Shown: piece after piece, positions 24,130 through 36,000 of the stretch
Position numbering within the stretch: the stretch's first letter is position 1
How the letters are laid out: each line of letters starts with the position of its first letter
DNA from: Alisma plantago-aquatica
Lineage: Eukaryota > Streptophyta > Magnoliopsida > Alismatales > Alismataceae
NCBI GenBank assembly: GCA_963693085.1
Contig: OY856413.1
Location: 749,486,056 to 749,550,055, forward strand
Direction: 5' to 3'
Length of the DNA stretch: 64,000 nt
Translations under genes and position numbers: made by a program
Notes under the pieces: generated by a model
What the model saw: only the letters and a program-made list of their open reading frames with translations
Database searches by the model: none
What the model was told of the DNA's origin: nothing

Positions 24130-24141
24130 TACAACGTCTGG

Positions 24142-24232
24142 GAGTAACTCAGCAGGACAGAGGAGTAACCCTGAAACAGCAGAGAGTAACTCTATCAGGC
24201 CGAAGAGTAACCTAGTATAACAAATGAGTAAC
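24142..24232 (-). repeat. Five GAGTAAC sites at exact 21-bp spacing before the transposase start
   Basis: GAGTAAC occurs at 24142, 24163, 24184, 24205 and 24226, each exactly 21 bp after the last. The sequence between the sites is not conserved, so only the motif and its phase are kept. It lies 13 bases upstream of the likely start codon, with the same plus-strand orientation as the array on the other side of the gene. Confidence 0.9.
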
Positions 24233-24239
24233 TGCAAGA

Positions 24240-25142
24240 AGATTTGTATTCCAAATTACAAATCAGAATAAAATAGATTTCCAAGTTGGACATAAACACT
24301 TGAATTGAAGAAGAAAATATACAAAGGTAACTTGGACAAATAAGGTTATATGTAGATTTCCAAGTGAGCTTCACAACAGCAGAAAAAAGAGCAAGGATTT
24401 GAAAAGGCTACTACATTGGGCACATCTAGTACATGTCGTCGAAGGCAGGAAGTAAGAAAACAAGGTCAGGCGAGGTCTAAAGAGGCGCAATTCTCAAACA
24501 AGCCAACAACTTCAGAAAAAGGGGTAATGACAGAGTGCCTTAATAGAGAGAAGAATTGATCAAAACTACTGCTTGACAAGTTCTGCAGGCATTCACTTGA
24601 ACTATCCTGGAGCGTCGTCGCTCCTTTGAGGTGCCTAGGGCGTCACTGCATGCCGCTGGAGGTATCCGGATCAAGGCTGAGTAGGGGAGGTCATCGCGAA
24701 CAGGCGAGAGATAAAAAGGACAGCGGAGAATGGTTCCCTTCTAGGTCGGGCGCCGCTTTCAGATCAGGGCACTGCTCTAGGGGAAGGATGGACAAGAAGC
24801 AGACACACTTTGAGCACTTGATCGATATGGAAGGAGACCTTGTCGCCGTCAATGTAGCTTAGGAAGCAATAGCCGCGCCATCAATTGGAGCTCCTGGATC
24901 GAAGAGGGGCGGAGGAGAGGGAGAAGCCGGAGCAGTGAATAGAAACCCTAATACTTTGCGGCGGATGGACGGTAGCAGCCCGTCCAGTGGCAGATGATTG
25001 CCAGCGGCGGAGGAGATCAGAGGAGAATCATTGAACAACGGAGATTTGTAGAAGCTTCGGTCGCGCGCAGGAAAAGAGGCAGACAACGCAACAGTGCCGG
25101 GTAGCGAAATTAGGTTACCCGCGCGGGCAACAAATATTTAGC
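24240..25142 (-). other. 5' leader region of the transposase gene
   Basis: GC-rich from about 24600 to 25080, with typical plant leader features on the minus strand (AGGGTTT near 24950, CT-rich stretches). A 75-codon frame (25086-24859) starts MSASFPARDRSF and has no recognised relatives; it could be an upstream frame or a first exon. The plus-strand 78-codon frame at 24626-24862 is likely a shadow. I infer transcription leftwards from about 25110. Confidence 0.4.
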
Positions 25143-25156
25143 CATATATATATGGT
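25114..25156 (-). promoter_or_regulatory. Likely transposase promoter: TATA run and GC palindrome
   Basis: CCATATATATATGG (25143-25156) is a TATA-like run and itself a palindrome. About 12 bases away is GTTACCCGCGCGGGCAAC (25114-25131), an 18-bp palindrome with one mismatched pair. The two mark the far edge of the leader and may lie in the MULE terminal repeat, but no partner repeat is visible in the window. Confidence 0.4.
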
Positions 25157-25159
25157 CAT

Positions 25160-26221
25160 CGTTGCGCGTGTTGTCGATAGGGTTAGCTGCGGCCTTGTGT
25201 ATGTTAGACATAATTTTCTTATCCCCCTTAGGTGGGCGCTGCTAAAATTTGGTAGAAATAGGAGGACATAAGGATGCCCCGATGGTGAGGGCACAATCAG
25301 TCACACAGGTCCACTTCATCGATAGACCAAATACACACGTCGACAATGAGACACAACCAATACATGACAACTGAAGCTCTCGCTATCTGTGGGATAGCTT
25401 GAAATCATTGATGGTTTTGCGAGTCCGTACAGCCGTTAAAACCCCAACACTCAGGGCAACGTCGAGCTACTAATTAATTGAGATCTATACAGAATCAGTC
25501 TTGGACACACTTTGGGACGAATTTTGGCATTTAGTCTGCTAGATAATAAAATAGAGGGAGGGCATCTAACAAGCTAAATGTCAAAATTTGTCCAAGAATG
25601 TGTCTATGTATGTCTTTGCATAGTATTTTCCTTATTACTTTGGTATGCGTCTCTATTATCTATGAGCATACGGATAGAGAGCTACAATAGCTATAACCGT
25701 CGAAAAAAAGCTATAATAGCTATTGAAGGTTGGAGTACTTGCGTAAGAAGATGGCTGACACTATGATTGCCATGAAGGGTGGAGGTAAGATTTGATCTGA
25801 AGAATAGTTTTATATACCATGTTGTTCAAGTAACACATAATTTTATAATATTTTTTAGTTTAACACAGTTTATATTGCAGGGATTCAATATAGCATAATT
25901 ATTTTCACGAGCATCTCTCTATTGTACCACATTTCTTATACCATATTGTTTAGTATTATACATTTTCAAAATGTTGAGGCACTCTATTGAAGCAAATTAT
26001 TAATAAAAGCATGAAAAATAAGCAAACCAGTTGTTATACATATGGCTATTACGTGGGTGGCAATCACACCTAATCAATCTACCATTGTATATTATGATTT
26101 CTTTTGAGCTATCATTTCTTTATCATTTATGAACTGGAGAAAGTAGTTATAAATATCTGGAAAGCAGGTCACACAGTAGTTACACTACCCAAACTCCTTA
26201 GATGAACATTTTCATAATCGG
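25160..26221. other. Unrecognised AT-rich sequence
   Basis: No conserved frame, repeat or RNA gene seen. It contains short A/T-rich runs and a small frame at 25578-25766 with no recognised domain. Confidence 0.4.
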
Positions 26222-26226
26222 AAGTG
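26222..26226. repeat. Target-site duplication AAGTG (left)
   Basis: Matches 28308-28312 exactly, directly flanking the TG...CA ends of the solo LTR. Confidence 0.8.
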
Positions 26227-26687
26227 TGATCGCCCCAAAAGGGTGATTGGACTTTTAAATTTATAACACGAAACCTTCAATGAACCACCCAACTTTATTA
26301 CGAGGTCAAAGTAGATATACGGGTTCGAACACAGGGACGTGAGTACGTTTATGATACTAAAGATCTCACTCTTAATTAAGTCAATCGAACAGTTGATAAA
26401 AGTATGGAGCTAGAACTAGTTTAGCAAAATGTCATGAAGTAAAATAAAATAAAGTAAAGAAAACAAAACAGATTCCATATGATCCTACTAATTGAACAGA
26501 AGGAGTTCCTGACTATGTAACCACAAGTTAGACAGTCTATGCACCCGTTCTCAGGCATAAACAACCCTCAAAACACCCAGTAAGAAACATACATCAAAAC
26601 GTAGTACGTATTGTGGTATATTTCCTATGGGGTCATCCCACTCGCCTTCGCACAACGTGACTAAAATCCATCAATGATATAGAACCT

Positions 26688-26993
26688 CTTTCGAGGATGA
26701 CAATTCAACACCCTGGAATATTCTAGATACCCTTTCAGGTCCAAAATATTTTGAGATGCTAGGAACAGATGTGCTGGGCAGAACCTGGTAGTGGGCCCGA
26801 CCGTGCCGGGTTGGGCTCGACCGTACCCAAGTCTGTGGTTCTTTCGAGGATGACAATTCAACACCCTAGAATATTCTAGATACCCTCTCAGGTCCAGAAT
26901 ATTTTGATATGCTAGGAACATATGTGCTGGGCAGAACCTGGTAGTAGGCCCGACCATGCTGGGCTGGGTCGGGTCGTGCCTAAGTCTATGGTC
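26688..26993. repeat. 153-bp tandem duplication inside the solo LTR
   Basis: Two units start with CTTTCGAGGATGACAATTCA at 26688 and 26841. They differ at a modest number of sites. As 153 is a multiple of three, a 98-codon minus-strand frame shows the same 45-50 residues twice; I see no sign of real coding. Confidence 0.9.
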
Positions 26994-27662
26994 CTACAAA
27001 AATCACCTTGAACTATCTTCTTTTTAGATTTTGATCCAAACTACCTTCTCTTATCTATTTCTACAACGAATCTCTTGATATAGGCAGAAATAGAAGCTCA
27101 AGTAAGAAATAGATCAATCAAACTAGCAATCATGAACAGAAAGAGAAGGTAAAATAGAAAATGTACCAGATCTGAAATAAAACTACTTGCTAAAGTACAT
27201 AAACATGTCCAAAAGGGGCTACATAACTAAGAAGGAGCTCAACTAGCCATGGACAAGCATAGTTGACACCGGACAAAGATAGAAACAAAGGAGGACAATA
27301 GAAGAAAGGAGAATAAGAAGAGATTTAGCCCATAGAGGAAAGGTGGCTCTCGCTCCTTAACCTCCGTATGGGCCGGATCTCATCTTTGAGTTGTCCTCTT
27401 TGGTCTTCTGGACTCATTGGCCTCTTTTCTCTTTGATCCCACCCCAAACAATAGCTCGGTGGGTGTATGGAGGTGGGAGATGGCTAGATATGGTAGGAAG
27501 TTGGCGAATGGTGGTGAAAAATGATGGTGTATGGAAGCAAACTGAAGGGATAGACGTAGGATGAGCACTTCAGTCTTTTCGGATCTTGGAACTCTCCCAC
27601 GGGACTCTAAGAACCAAAATGTCAGAATCACAATGTAGAACCAAAATGGGTCGAATCCCTTT

Positions 27663-27710
27663 TTCAAGTAGCGAGGGGTGCGTATATTTCAAGTAGCGAG
27701 GGGTGCGTAT
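27663..27710. repeat. 23-bp direct repeat next to the LTR TATA box
   Basis: TTCAAGTAGCGAGGGGTGCG plus TAT occurs at 27663-27685 and again at 27688-27710, a 25-bp period. The second copy overlaps the TATA box. Confidence 0.9.
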
Positions 27711-27715
27711 TTATA
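27708..27715 (-). promoter_or_regulatory. TATA box of the solo LTR
   Basis: TATAAATA on the minus strand, followed by CGCACCCCTCGC. This is the best promoter-like signal in the LTR and supports minus orientation. Confidence 0.55.
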
Positions 27716-28307
27716 GGTGAAGGGGAGTGTATGTGGTAAGTTGTCGTGACACCTGTCTCTGTCTCTACCCCGGTCTCGACCCGACCATGACGTGTGTCGC
27801 GGTCGATACAAATGTCACGATCGAGACAGATGTTGGCCTTTGTCCTCGTCCTGACTATGTTGGGCTCGGCATGGCTGTGCATGGTGTCTCAGTCGTGGCA
27901 GATGAGATTCGGTAGCGGTTGCTTCGTGTTACAGTTGAAACAATTAGCGCGGTCGCGACGAGTGTAGTGATCGCAAAAGTCTTTGTTGTGATTGTAGTTG
28001 TAGCGGTCGCGAAGTCTTGTAGCGGTCACAACGAGTGTAGTAGTCGCTACACCTTGACCTATGTTCGACCGTCTCCTAAGCTGGTCTACATAAAGCGAGG
28101 CTTGTGGGGCAGATTCTGGAGAATTGATGTCTTCTCGAGTTTGGTGCTTGTAGGTTCTAAAATTGACTAGTTGAGCAACTCTATCTTTAAAATGATATAA
28201 TTTACTAAAAGATAAAAATCTAGAGTTATTTAGGACATATTAAGACCATAATGACACAAAACTATAAATAAATATTTAACATAAATGCCTGAATTTAGGT
28301 GTTATCA

Positions 28308-28312
28308 AAGTG
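28308..28312. repeat. Target-site duplication AAGTG (right)
   Basis: Right-hand partner of 26222-26226. Confidence 0.8.
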
Positions 28313-30780
28313 CTTGTGGGATAAGTTAATATCTCATGATGAATGAAGTAACAGAGTTTTCCTAATGACCTCAAAATATTTTTTATAAAGTAAAATACTA
28401 GCTCAAGTATTCATATTTTGTTGAAATATGTCTTTTCTACTATTTGGTCTAGTAGAGCCTATTGTGATATATGCTTAATACCTAAGAATCGTGATGTGCT
28501 TATGATTCTTCATGCAACGGTAAGGCTTCTTGTTTTTTTATGAAAAATAGATTGTCTTCTTGTATCTTCTCTCTAGTTGTCCATTAGTTTTTTTATAGTA
28601 GTCCACTGAGGAGGTTGATTGAATCCTTTTACAAGATGAATAGCTTGATTTGAATGGGTTGCAGAATATCAAAGTGTACTATGATGTAATTGGAACAAGC
28701 TAATTCCAATTTTCATAAGTATAACTAGTATTTAGTACAGATATAGAGGTTCAGAAAAATATTAGTTGTAGCTAAATATTGGTGTCAAATTCAAGACAAC
28801 ACCAAAGAAGCAAACATTCAAACTACTAAAATACTACTACGTTTTTATTGTCTTGTGTTGTAATACTAATGAGATTGAGCTAAGATCTCAACAAATATGA
28901 CAAAGATGTAGGACCTTAAAATCGAACTTGAGACCATCAGAACATCGTACCAGCTGCAAACCACTATGTCAGTGTTGCAGTTCTAACGTGTTAGTGTCGT
29001 AAACACTATGTATAATAAGCATTACCTACAAACAAATGTATATATTAATTTTTTAAATTTATTTTTTTGTGTGTGTTGGGGTGGGGGGGGGGGGTTGTGG
29101 ATGTTTAACTGTTGACATACACCGTTGACTAGGACAATTAATGTAGTAATGTTCTTGTTTAGGTAAGCAAATTATATCATATATTGAGTTCTTTTCACCG
29201 AAGCCGTGCATGCATATAGATGAACCTAGCTTATGTTTTTTTTTGGTCGGATAAACCTAGCTTATGTTACGATAGTGTTTTATTTAATGAAACATAAATC
29301 CTTGATTATGTAAACCAATCGTCACAAATGTGATGACTAGGAGTTATCAGACGTAACTTCTCATACAATCAATGAAGGATGTAGCTCAAAAGGTGAGAAG
29401 ATGAGACGAAAAATGTGAAGTCTTGTACTAGCAAGGTGCCCAAAAATTCGGGGTCGGGTCCCCCTATGGCATCCACATGAATAAGAGTAAAGTAGAAAAA
29501 CGTGATGAAGTCATTCGGGAAGCAGCAACAACATCATCAAAGGATGTTCATGGAGTTTGCATGTCGTATTCATATATGTCGATCACCATGCAGTACTTAG
29601 GTAAGCCTAGCTCAAGCCTCATCTTCTCATAATAAGCTTCCCGAAAAGACTTTAGAGAAAGTTTTCCAATAGCTCCGTCACAGTTACGAGATACGAAATC
29701 ACAACAAGAAGAATACAACATGTCTTGGTACTAGTATTGTAGTTCGTATACATAAAACATACCCATTCATGCGTTGTTAACAATTAATACAACTTAATTT
29801 TTTTACAATATGCTAAATTTATTCAATTATGTGTGAGGCTACCGCTAGTTATAACACTTTTATTTTTTTTAGAAGTCATGAGGTTCTTTTATTCATATCG
29901 TCCTCTTCTTGCAGTTAGAAAATAATTCAAGACTGCATATTACATCATTAGTAACTGGATTAAACATGACAGTGCTACTGTCATTACAATCATTTGAGAG
30001 GATGTTAATCATCTCCTCAGGGGATTAGTATAAAAACATGGGGACTATTGAAAGGTTTTTTGGCGGTACTTGGTAGTCAGCTGCCTGGCTTTTCCTATTG
30101 CCATATCTAATGTGCCAATTATTCCTCATCTTATAACACTTTCGAGTAGGTGATAACTAACAAAATATAATATTTATAGAACAAATCATGTCACAAAAAC
30201 GTTATCAGTTACAGTGCACGTCGAATATTAAGTTCTTATTATTGGGAAAAATAACTAGGCGCTTTATTCCCTGCACGGTCACCTCGTCCACTCCCCTCCA
30301 ACCCACGCGTCGCGCCCTCTACTGATCCTTTTTCTCGCACGCTCGTCATATCTTGATTTCACACGATGTATGCCCTCCAAAAGTCGATCCTTTCCAATGC
30401 GCTCGGACGCTGAGAACCTAGAACGAGCTCTATTCAATCCAAATTAGTAAGTTCTCGTTTATTTGGTGGTTTAATATTGGCTGGCTTCTAGTCCTTAAAC
30501 TCCCTAGCTCTATTCCCATCATTGGCAGGCAGAAATGGCAGACTAGTGTTACTCTGACCGTCCTTCCTTTCGATAGGTGGCCAGTAACTCCATTCACTAT
30601 CTATGGCATCAAGTGGCGGATGTTAGGGACTTAAATTTGTTGTGACAGGTTGCTATTCCAAATGTTTTTCTAGACCATTTTGACTGTACATCTACTCAAC
30701 AATTCACTCCTAAAATATTTAATGAGGTGTTATCACGGCAGAGATTAATTGCAATACGCCCGGACCCGTATTTCGTAACA
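28313..30780. other. Unrecognised AT-rich sequence
   Basis: No conserved frame or element ends identified. Minor features: a run of 12 G at about 29083-29094, and two copies of AACCTAGCTTATGTT near 29224 and 29255. The stretch at about 29860-30120 resembles non-coding 3' ends of plant retroelements only in a general way. Confidence 0.4.
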
Positions 30781-30786
30781 ACGAAT

Positions 30787-30944
30787 TTGGACCCGTTAGA
30801 CAAGGCCGCCTGATGCCATATCCTCACATGCATCGGGAAAATGTACCATAATAGGGCCATTGAACTTGGACCAGTTAGGCAAGGCCGCCGGATGCCATAT
30901 CCTCACATGCATCGGGAAAATGTACCATAACACGGCCACTTGTG
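30787..30944. repeat. 79-bp tandem duplication
   Basis: TTGGACCCGTTAGACAAGGC at 30787 recurs as TTGGACCAGTTAGGCAAGGC at 30866. The following block (GATGCCATATCCTCACATGC and on through GGGAAAATGTACCATAA) is shared. No coding function is evident. Confidence 0.85.
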
Positions 30945-31495
30945 AGACTTATGCTGACTTCACCCATGATTAGGTGATTGTTCTCTTATATAACCGATCT
31001 ATGGCGTCAAGTGTTGATGATCAATACTGAAATAGTCAAGCTTCCAGTGCATGGGAGGTGTTAAATGAGGAAGAGAAGAGGAAGAAGAAGTGCGACTACA
31101 GGAGAAGAAAAATCACTTACTAGTGGGGATATCACGCATACAGTACATAGTGTTAAAATATGTATTGGTTATGCGTTGTCCCAAATTTAGAAGTACATGA
31201 ATTTTATTATGTCGATAATTCTATTTATAAGCACATGTGAGCCGTTTCAATATTATCAAATTTACCATTTGACGCATGGATAGGGAAGTGGAGAAAGATG
31301 GAGGAAAAAGAAACGGGCAAGTAAGTAGATAGAGAGGCAGGGAAAATAGTAGAAAATCCATACAAGCAACCAAGCACCGCCAAGGGCGGTGGCAGACTGC
31401 AACGAGGCGCTTCTTCTTTTGCGCTCTCTTCCTCACATATAAGATAACATAGGACTGGCTTTTGATCACATGCAAAGTGATAAATATGATTATAT

Positions 31496-31555
31496 TGAGA
31501 TGGCTCACTACTGATTACAAGGCTTACATAAATAGGAGTCTAGACAAAGTAGCAC
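31496..31555 (+). repeat. Inverted repeat, left member
   Basis: About 60 bp that match the reverse complement of 32472-32531 with roughly 50 identities by eye. Similarity extends more weakly on both sides. A related copy in the same direction as the right member lies at about 31205-31265. Together they suggest decayed termini of a DNA transposon or nested MITEs; no target duplication was found. Confidence 0.7.
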
Positions 31556-31616
31556 TTCAATACTCCAAAATATGAGACAAAACACATAACATGTACATAC
31601 TATAATACCATTGTCA

Positions 31617-31944
31617 CTCATCCAACTCTCTTTCTCTCACCTGGCGCCAGGTGCGTCATCGGAAGCAATGAGATGTTGCAGTTCCGAAATGTGGTTGTTG
31701 CTCCAATGCAAACAACACTGTCATGAAGCAACTCATTTACCGGATCCCTGCATCTAAAATTCCTCATCACCGCCATCTACATCCCCATCCATGACGCATC
31801 AACACCAGCTACTCAGCCTACATCTCCTCTAACACCATCTTTGGTCATCCAACTATATGTCTCTTTCTTTCTCATCCAATGTCAGGTGTGTTTCTAGCAA
31901 CAATGAGATGTTGTAGTCCCGACATGTGGATGTTGTTCTAATGG
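31617..31944. repeat. Diverged direct duplication, about 235 bp apart
   Basis: A block of about 90 bp containing CAATGAGATGTTGCAGT and CCGAAATGTGG (from about 31617) recurs with changes at about 31844-31944. It lies inside the inverted-repeat pair; origin unknown. Confidence 0.6.
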
Positions 31945-32471
31945 CGTCCAAAGCAGTGGTGGCTCTGCAACATTCAAGGAAGGCAAGCTCCGCTTCATTC
32001 TCCTCCTTGATGGTATCCTCTACTTCAGTCTATGACGACACTCGGCACAATCCTACTATTCTTCTTGTTCACCTATAAATTTCCATTTCACGACTCCTAC
32101 GAAGAAGCCGCTGTTTGATTCTACTTCCTAACTCTCTTCCTCCTCGGGGTCCATGTTATCTGCCATCAAGAAGTTCCTACTACTATCACTCATATATGGT
32201 AATTCCAATCATTTGGTCACACATTTATTCTCTAAGAAACAGATGTGTATGTATTATATTGTTGGCCCCAACTTGCACTATCACAATAATTAGTAGAGGA
32301 AGAGTTGAGAAACAACATGCACAAAAGACTAAAGGACTTATTTTTTGTATGGGATCAGTTTTTTTCCTTTTAATTTATCTTGTCAAGTTGGACATGTGTT
32401 TTACAAAAACTCTAGTTTGAGAGGAGAGTTTGTATGGATATGTTTTTTATCCCAAATTCAAGAGCAATAGA

Positions 32472-32531
32472 GTGCTGCTATGTCTAGACTCTTATTTATG
32501 CAATCCTTGTAATCACTTATGAGTCATCTCA
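32472..32531 (-). repeat. Inverted repeat, right member
   Basis: Partner of 31496-31555. The roughly 0.9 kb between them holds no conserved coding frame. Confidence 0.7.
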
Positions 32532-33089
32532 ATATGATAAAATTTATCATTCATCACTGGGGCCACAATAACCACTCATAAACATAAGTTGTACATGGAT
32601 GACAACACATAACAAGGGTAGATGTTTGTCTTGGTGGTCACGATGTTCTTAGCATGGATCGATTGAATGGATCATATCTTGTGGTCTATCAAAATATAAT
32701 TTATGTTTGTCAACAAAGCACTCATCTTCAAAAATTGGTTAATATTATACATAAATACTGACAAAGCCTTAAAGAATATGGATAAAATTCTTCAATTATT
32801 TTTTATGGACTTTTGAAGTTAACTTATGCTCATATCAACTCCAAAAATGGGAGGGTGAGTATGGTAGTAATCCAAGATATTAATGTTTCCTTCTTGATAC
32901 TTTGTGGGAAAAATAATCCTCAAATAGGTTATTTGGTCTAAATTTCTTCCTAAGATCAATCAAATAATGTTCACATTATTAAACTAATCATTGGAGGTAT
33001 ACTTAAAAAATTGATCTTCTTTTTTTGGAAACTTATAGAGATTAGATTTTATTCATCCCGTTCTCTATTACGAGCCAAATCAGATGAGG

Positions 33090-36000
33090 CTGAATGTTAA
33101 CATCTTTAAGTAGTCGGTCTGGTTTTCCAGAGGAGAAACTAAACTGTGAAAATGTGTACATAGAGTGTTTTGCAAGAGTGGCTGCCACATGATTATGCTT
33201 TCGACTGATGAACTGAAGGTGGAGGTATGGCAGTGAGAAGAGGGCACGGCAGTAATCTCTTCTTAGTGACTGAAGTTTATAGGAAAGTGTTGAAGCATGC
33301 TGCAGTAGATTGATGGCTGAAGACGAATCAGATAAGATGACAGGGGCATTCCATCACTTGTCGATATAGGTCCGCATAGCATGTATGATGCCTTTGATTT
33401 CTGCCTCCAACACTAACGTAGCATATCCATGAACACCAGAGCTTAGGAGACAAACTCCGTTTCCATCAGTGGCATGCACACCAGCTCCCATCTTGAGAGT
33501 ATGTTGTTGAAAGGTTGCATCGACAAAAACCAGTTGACGGTGCAGCTCGGGACGAATGGCAGGACATTCCTCTATAGCAGACGTGGGAGTGCTGCTCATG
33601 TGCACGGAAAGGATAGTATTGGTTCTTTCTTGGATGAGGGAAACTAGAGCAGTAGGAGGGAGGCGCTTGCCTCCATGTAGATGATCATTGCGCGCGTGCC
33701 AGACGGAAAAACACCCGATGCAACGCAACGTTATAGCTTCAGTCGTATCCTTGCTGTGGATGATGTGATTTATCCAATCATCAGTAGCCAGTGTAAAGAA
33801 TGAGGGATCTATCTTGAGTAGCTGACATACTGCCAAGCTCTTCGGGCAGTCTCGTAAATAGTGGGTCAAGGTATCATGTTCCTTCATGCAGACATGGCAG
33901 GTACTATCGCTGATAATGTTCCTACGCGTCTTCTCCACATTAGTGAGTAGGGCGTGGTGTTTGAGAAGCCAGAGGAAAGTATGTTGCTTCAGCGGGAGCG
34001 GGAGCGACTAGATAGCCGTCTAGTTGCCAGAGATGATTGGGGCGTGTTGCCCCTTTATCCAGGTGTACGCCACACTGAACGAAAGCTCGCTACTGGGATG
34101 TAGAGGCCAGGACCATGTGTCTGGTCCAGCATCCTCACTAGGAACGTTGGTATGCTCGATCATGGGCCATGATGCTGGGGGGAGATATTCCTAGATGAAC
34201 TCCCAAACCCACGCACCTGAGGGCAGCAACATACATTGCATAGTGAGGTCTTTGAGGTCTTCTGGCACAGGGGTGTTGGGGCCAATATCCAGAATTGATT
34301 TGCCGATCAGACACTTATCACTCCATACATTGGTGCTGGAGCCAGAGTTTACGGTCTTGTGACATATAACTTGATGTTTAGGAAGTTGACTCTTGATGAA
34401 AGACCATACCGAGGAGCTAGGCACCTTTGACACTGTCCCATGTCACATATATTTGTTCTGCATTACCGTCACCCACTGGGATGGCGAGTTATTAAGGAAC
34501 TTCCATGCATTATTCATCATAAGTGCCACGTTCTGGTCTCTAGCAGCCTTGGTCCCAAGTCTGCCCATTGATTTACATATTGTCAATTTTTCCCACGAGA
34601 GTAAGGAGATTTTCTTTTGTTCACGACCACAGGACCAAATGAAATCCTAGATGTGTCTGTCAATATCATCACAAAGCATTGGAGATAGCTTCACAGTCTG
34701 CATAGTATATGATGGAATCATTTATAGCAAGCTCTTTACTAGTGTTATGCAACCTGTAAGAGAAAGATGGTGGGCTGACTAGTTGTCCATATGTCCTCTG
34801 ATGCATTGCAAGTTATGAGCATGTGTTTACTTATTCACCCTATGGTGCAGCACTGGGACGCCCAAGTAATGACCCAAGTTGGTCGTTTGAGGAATACCCA
34901 AACGACGGCAGAAGGCTCGCTACTCAAATGTAGTTGTGTTGGCCGAAAAGAAGCAGCATGATTTTTCTTTTGAGACCATTTGACCAGACAATAAGGAGAA
35001 TTCTTTGAGGACCTTGTTGATAGTAGAGGCTTTAGTAGTAGATACTTCATCCATAAGCAGTAAATCATCGACGAACATCACATGGGAAAGCGATGGGCCA
35101 GCCTTGGTGACCATAATTGGCTTCTAGGTACCCTGCGATACCTCTGCTGAAATTGCTTGAATAAGGCATTCCATGCAAAGAACAAACAGGTATAGGATGA
35201 TAGGGTCGCCTTGTCGGACACCCTGTGTGGATTTAATGGGTTCCATGGGTGCACCTTCCCACACAATAGAGGTGCTACCTATGGAAATGATCTGCATAAT
35301 CAGCTTGCAAAGATTGACAGGGATGCCCATTTTCTTGAGGGTGTCCTCAATGAATGGCCAGCTCATCCGGTCAAAAGCTTTGGACAAGTCCAGTTTGATG
35401 GTAACCCACTTCTTTCTGCCATGTTTGGTTCTCATTGAGTGGACAACTTCCTGCACAACAATGATGTTATCATTGATTCATTGACCCAGAATGAAGCTTG
35501 ATTGGTTCAAGGAGACCCAATCACTAAGGATGGGCTTTAACCTTTCCATAATAATCTTTGAAATAAGCTTGAAGTACCAGTTGTTAAGAGAGATGGGTCA
35601 TAGGTCATTACAACATTGTGGACTTGCAATTTTAGGAATGAGGACCAATAGGGAGTCTGCAATGCGTGGGTCGAACGTACTGGTAGCAAAGGCTTCTTGT
35701 ACTGTAGATACGAAAGATCCTCCCTCATGAGACCAATGGCATTGCACAAAGCCATTATGAATACCATCTGGTCTCGTAGCTTTAACCGGGGCCATGAGAA
35801 ACAGGACTCTGTTTATCTCTTCCACATCAGGAACTCGACTAAGAAGGTGCGCATTCGGGATGGCCCTAAACACACTAATGTATCTTCCAATGACATTGTT
35901 GTCCGGTGGGGTATGAGTGGGCGTGCATAAGAGACGCTTGAAGAAATCTCGCATGTGCTGCTTGATGTATGTTGGAGAGTTAATCCAGACTCTGTCATCA

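Larger units (their letters stand above)
9041..25160. mobile_element. Giant MULE-like unit with Ulp1-like genes and a FAR1 transposase
   Basis: Grouped as one element because the 21-bp GAGTAAC motif links all its parts: the palindrome arms, the introns of both protease copies, the arrays at the arm ends and the leader of the transposase gene. The pairing of a FAR1/mudrA-type transposase with a captured Ulp1-like protease is known from plant Kaonashi-type MULEs. The right limit is set tentatively just beyond the transposase promoter, because MULE transposases often start in the terminal repeat. I found no terminal inverted repeat pair or target duplication: the left end lies beyond the copia insertion, outside the window. 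Confidence 0.55.
26227..28307 (-). mobile_element. Solo LTR, probably Ty3/gypsy Tat/Athila-like
   Basis: The segment runs from TGATCGCC to GTGTTATCA, so its ends are TGAT/ATCA, and it is bounded on both sides by AAGTG (26222-26226 and 28308-28312). It holds no gag or pol and has no primer-binding site or polypurine tract next to it, so it is a solo LTR of 2081 bp left by LTR-LTR recombination. Minus orientation is preferred because the reverse strand starts TGATAACACCTAAATTCAGG, like Tat/Athila LTRs, and has TATAAATA in mid-LTR. The family assignment is from memory of such termini and is weaker than the LTR call. Confidence 0.8.

Noticed and set aside
24626..24862. 78-codon plus-strand frame
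   Set aside because: Opposite to the transposase leader, with no recognised domain; likely a by-product of GC-rich sequence.
26320..26350. GGGTTCGAACACAGGG resembling a tRNA T-arm
   Set aside because: No acceptor, D or anticodon stems fit around it, and such strings are common in plant gypsy LTRs and leaders.
29083..29094. Run of 12 G as a quadruplex or regulatory site
   Set aside because: A single homopolymer tract in unannotated sequence, with no further support.
33000..33020. LINE target-site duplication
   Set aside because: The sequence left of the A tail could not be matched to the 5' boundary near 58850, so none is claimed.
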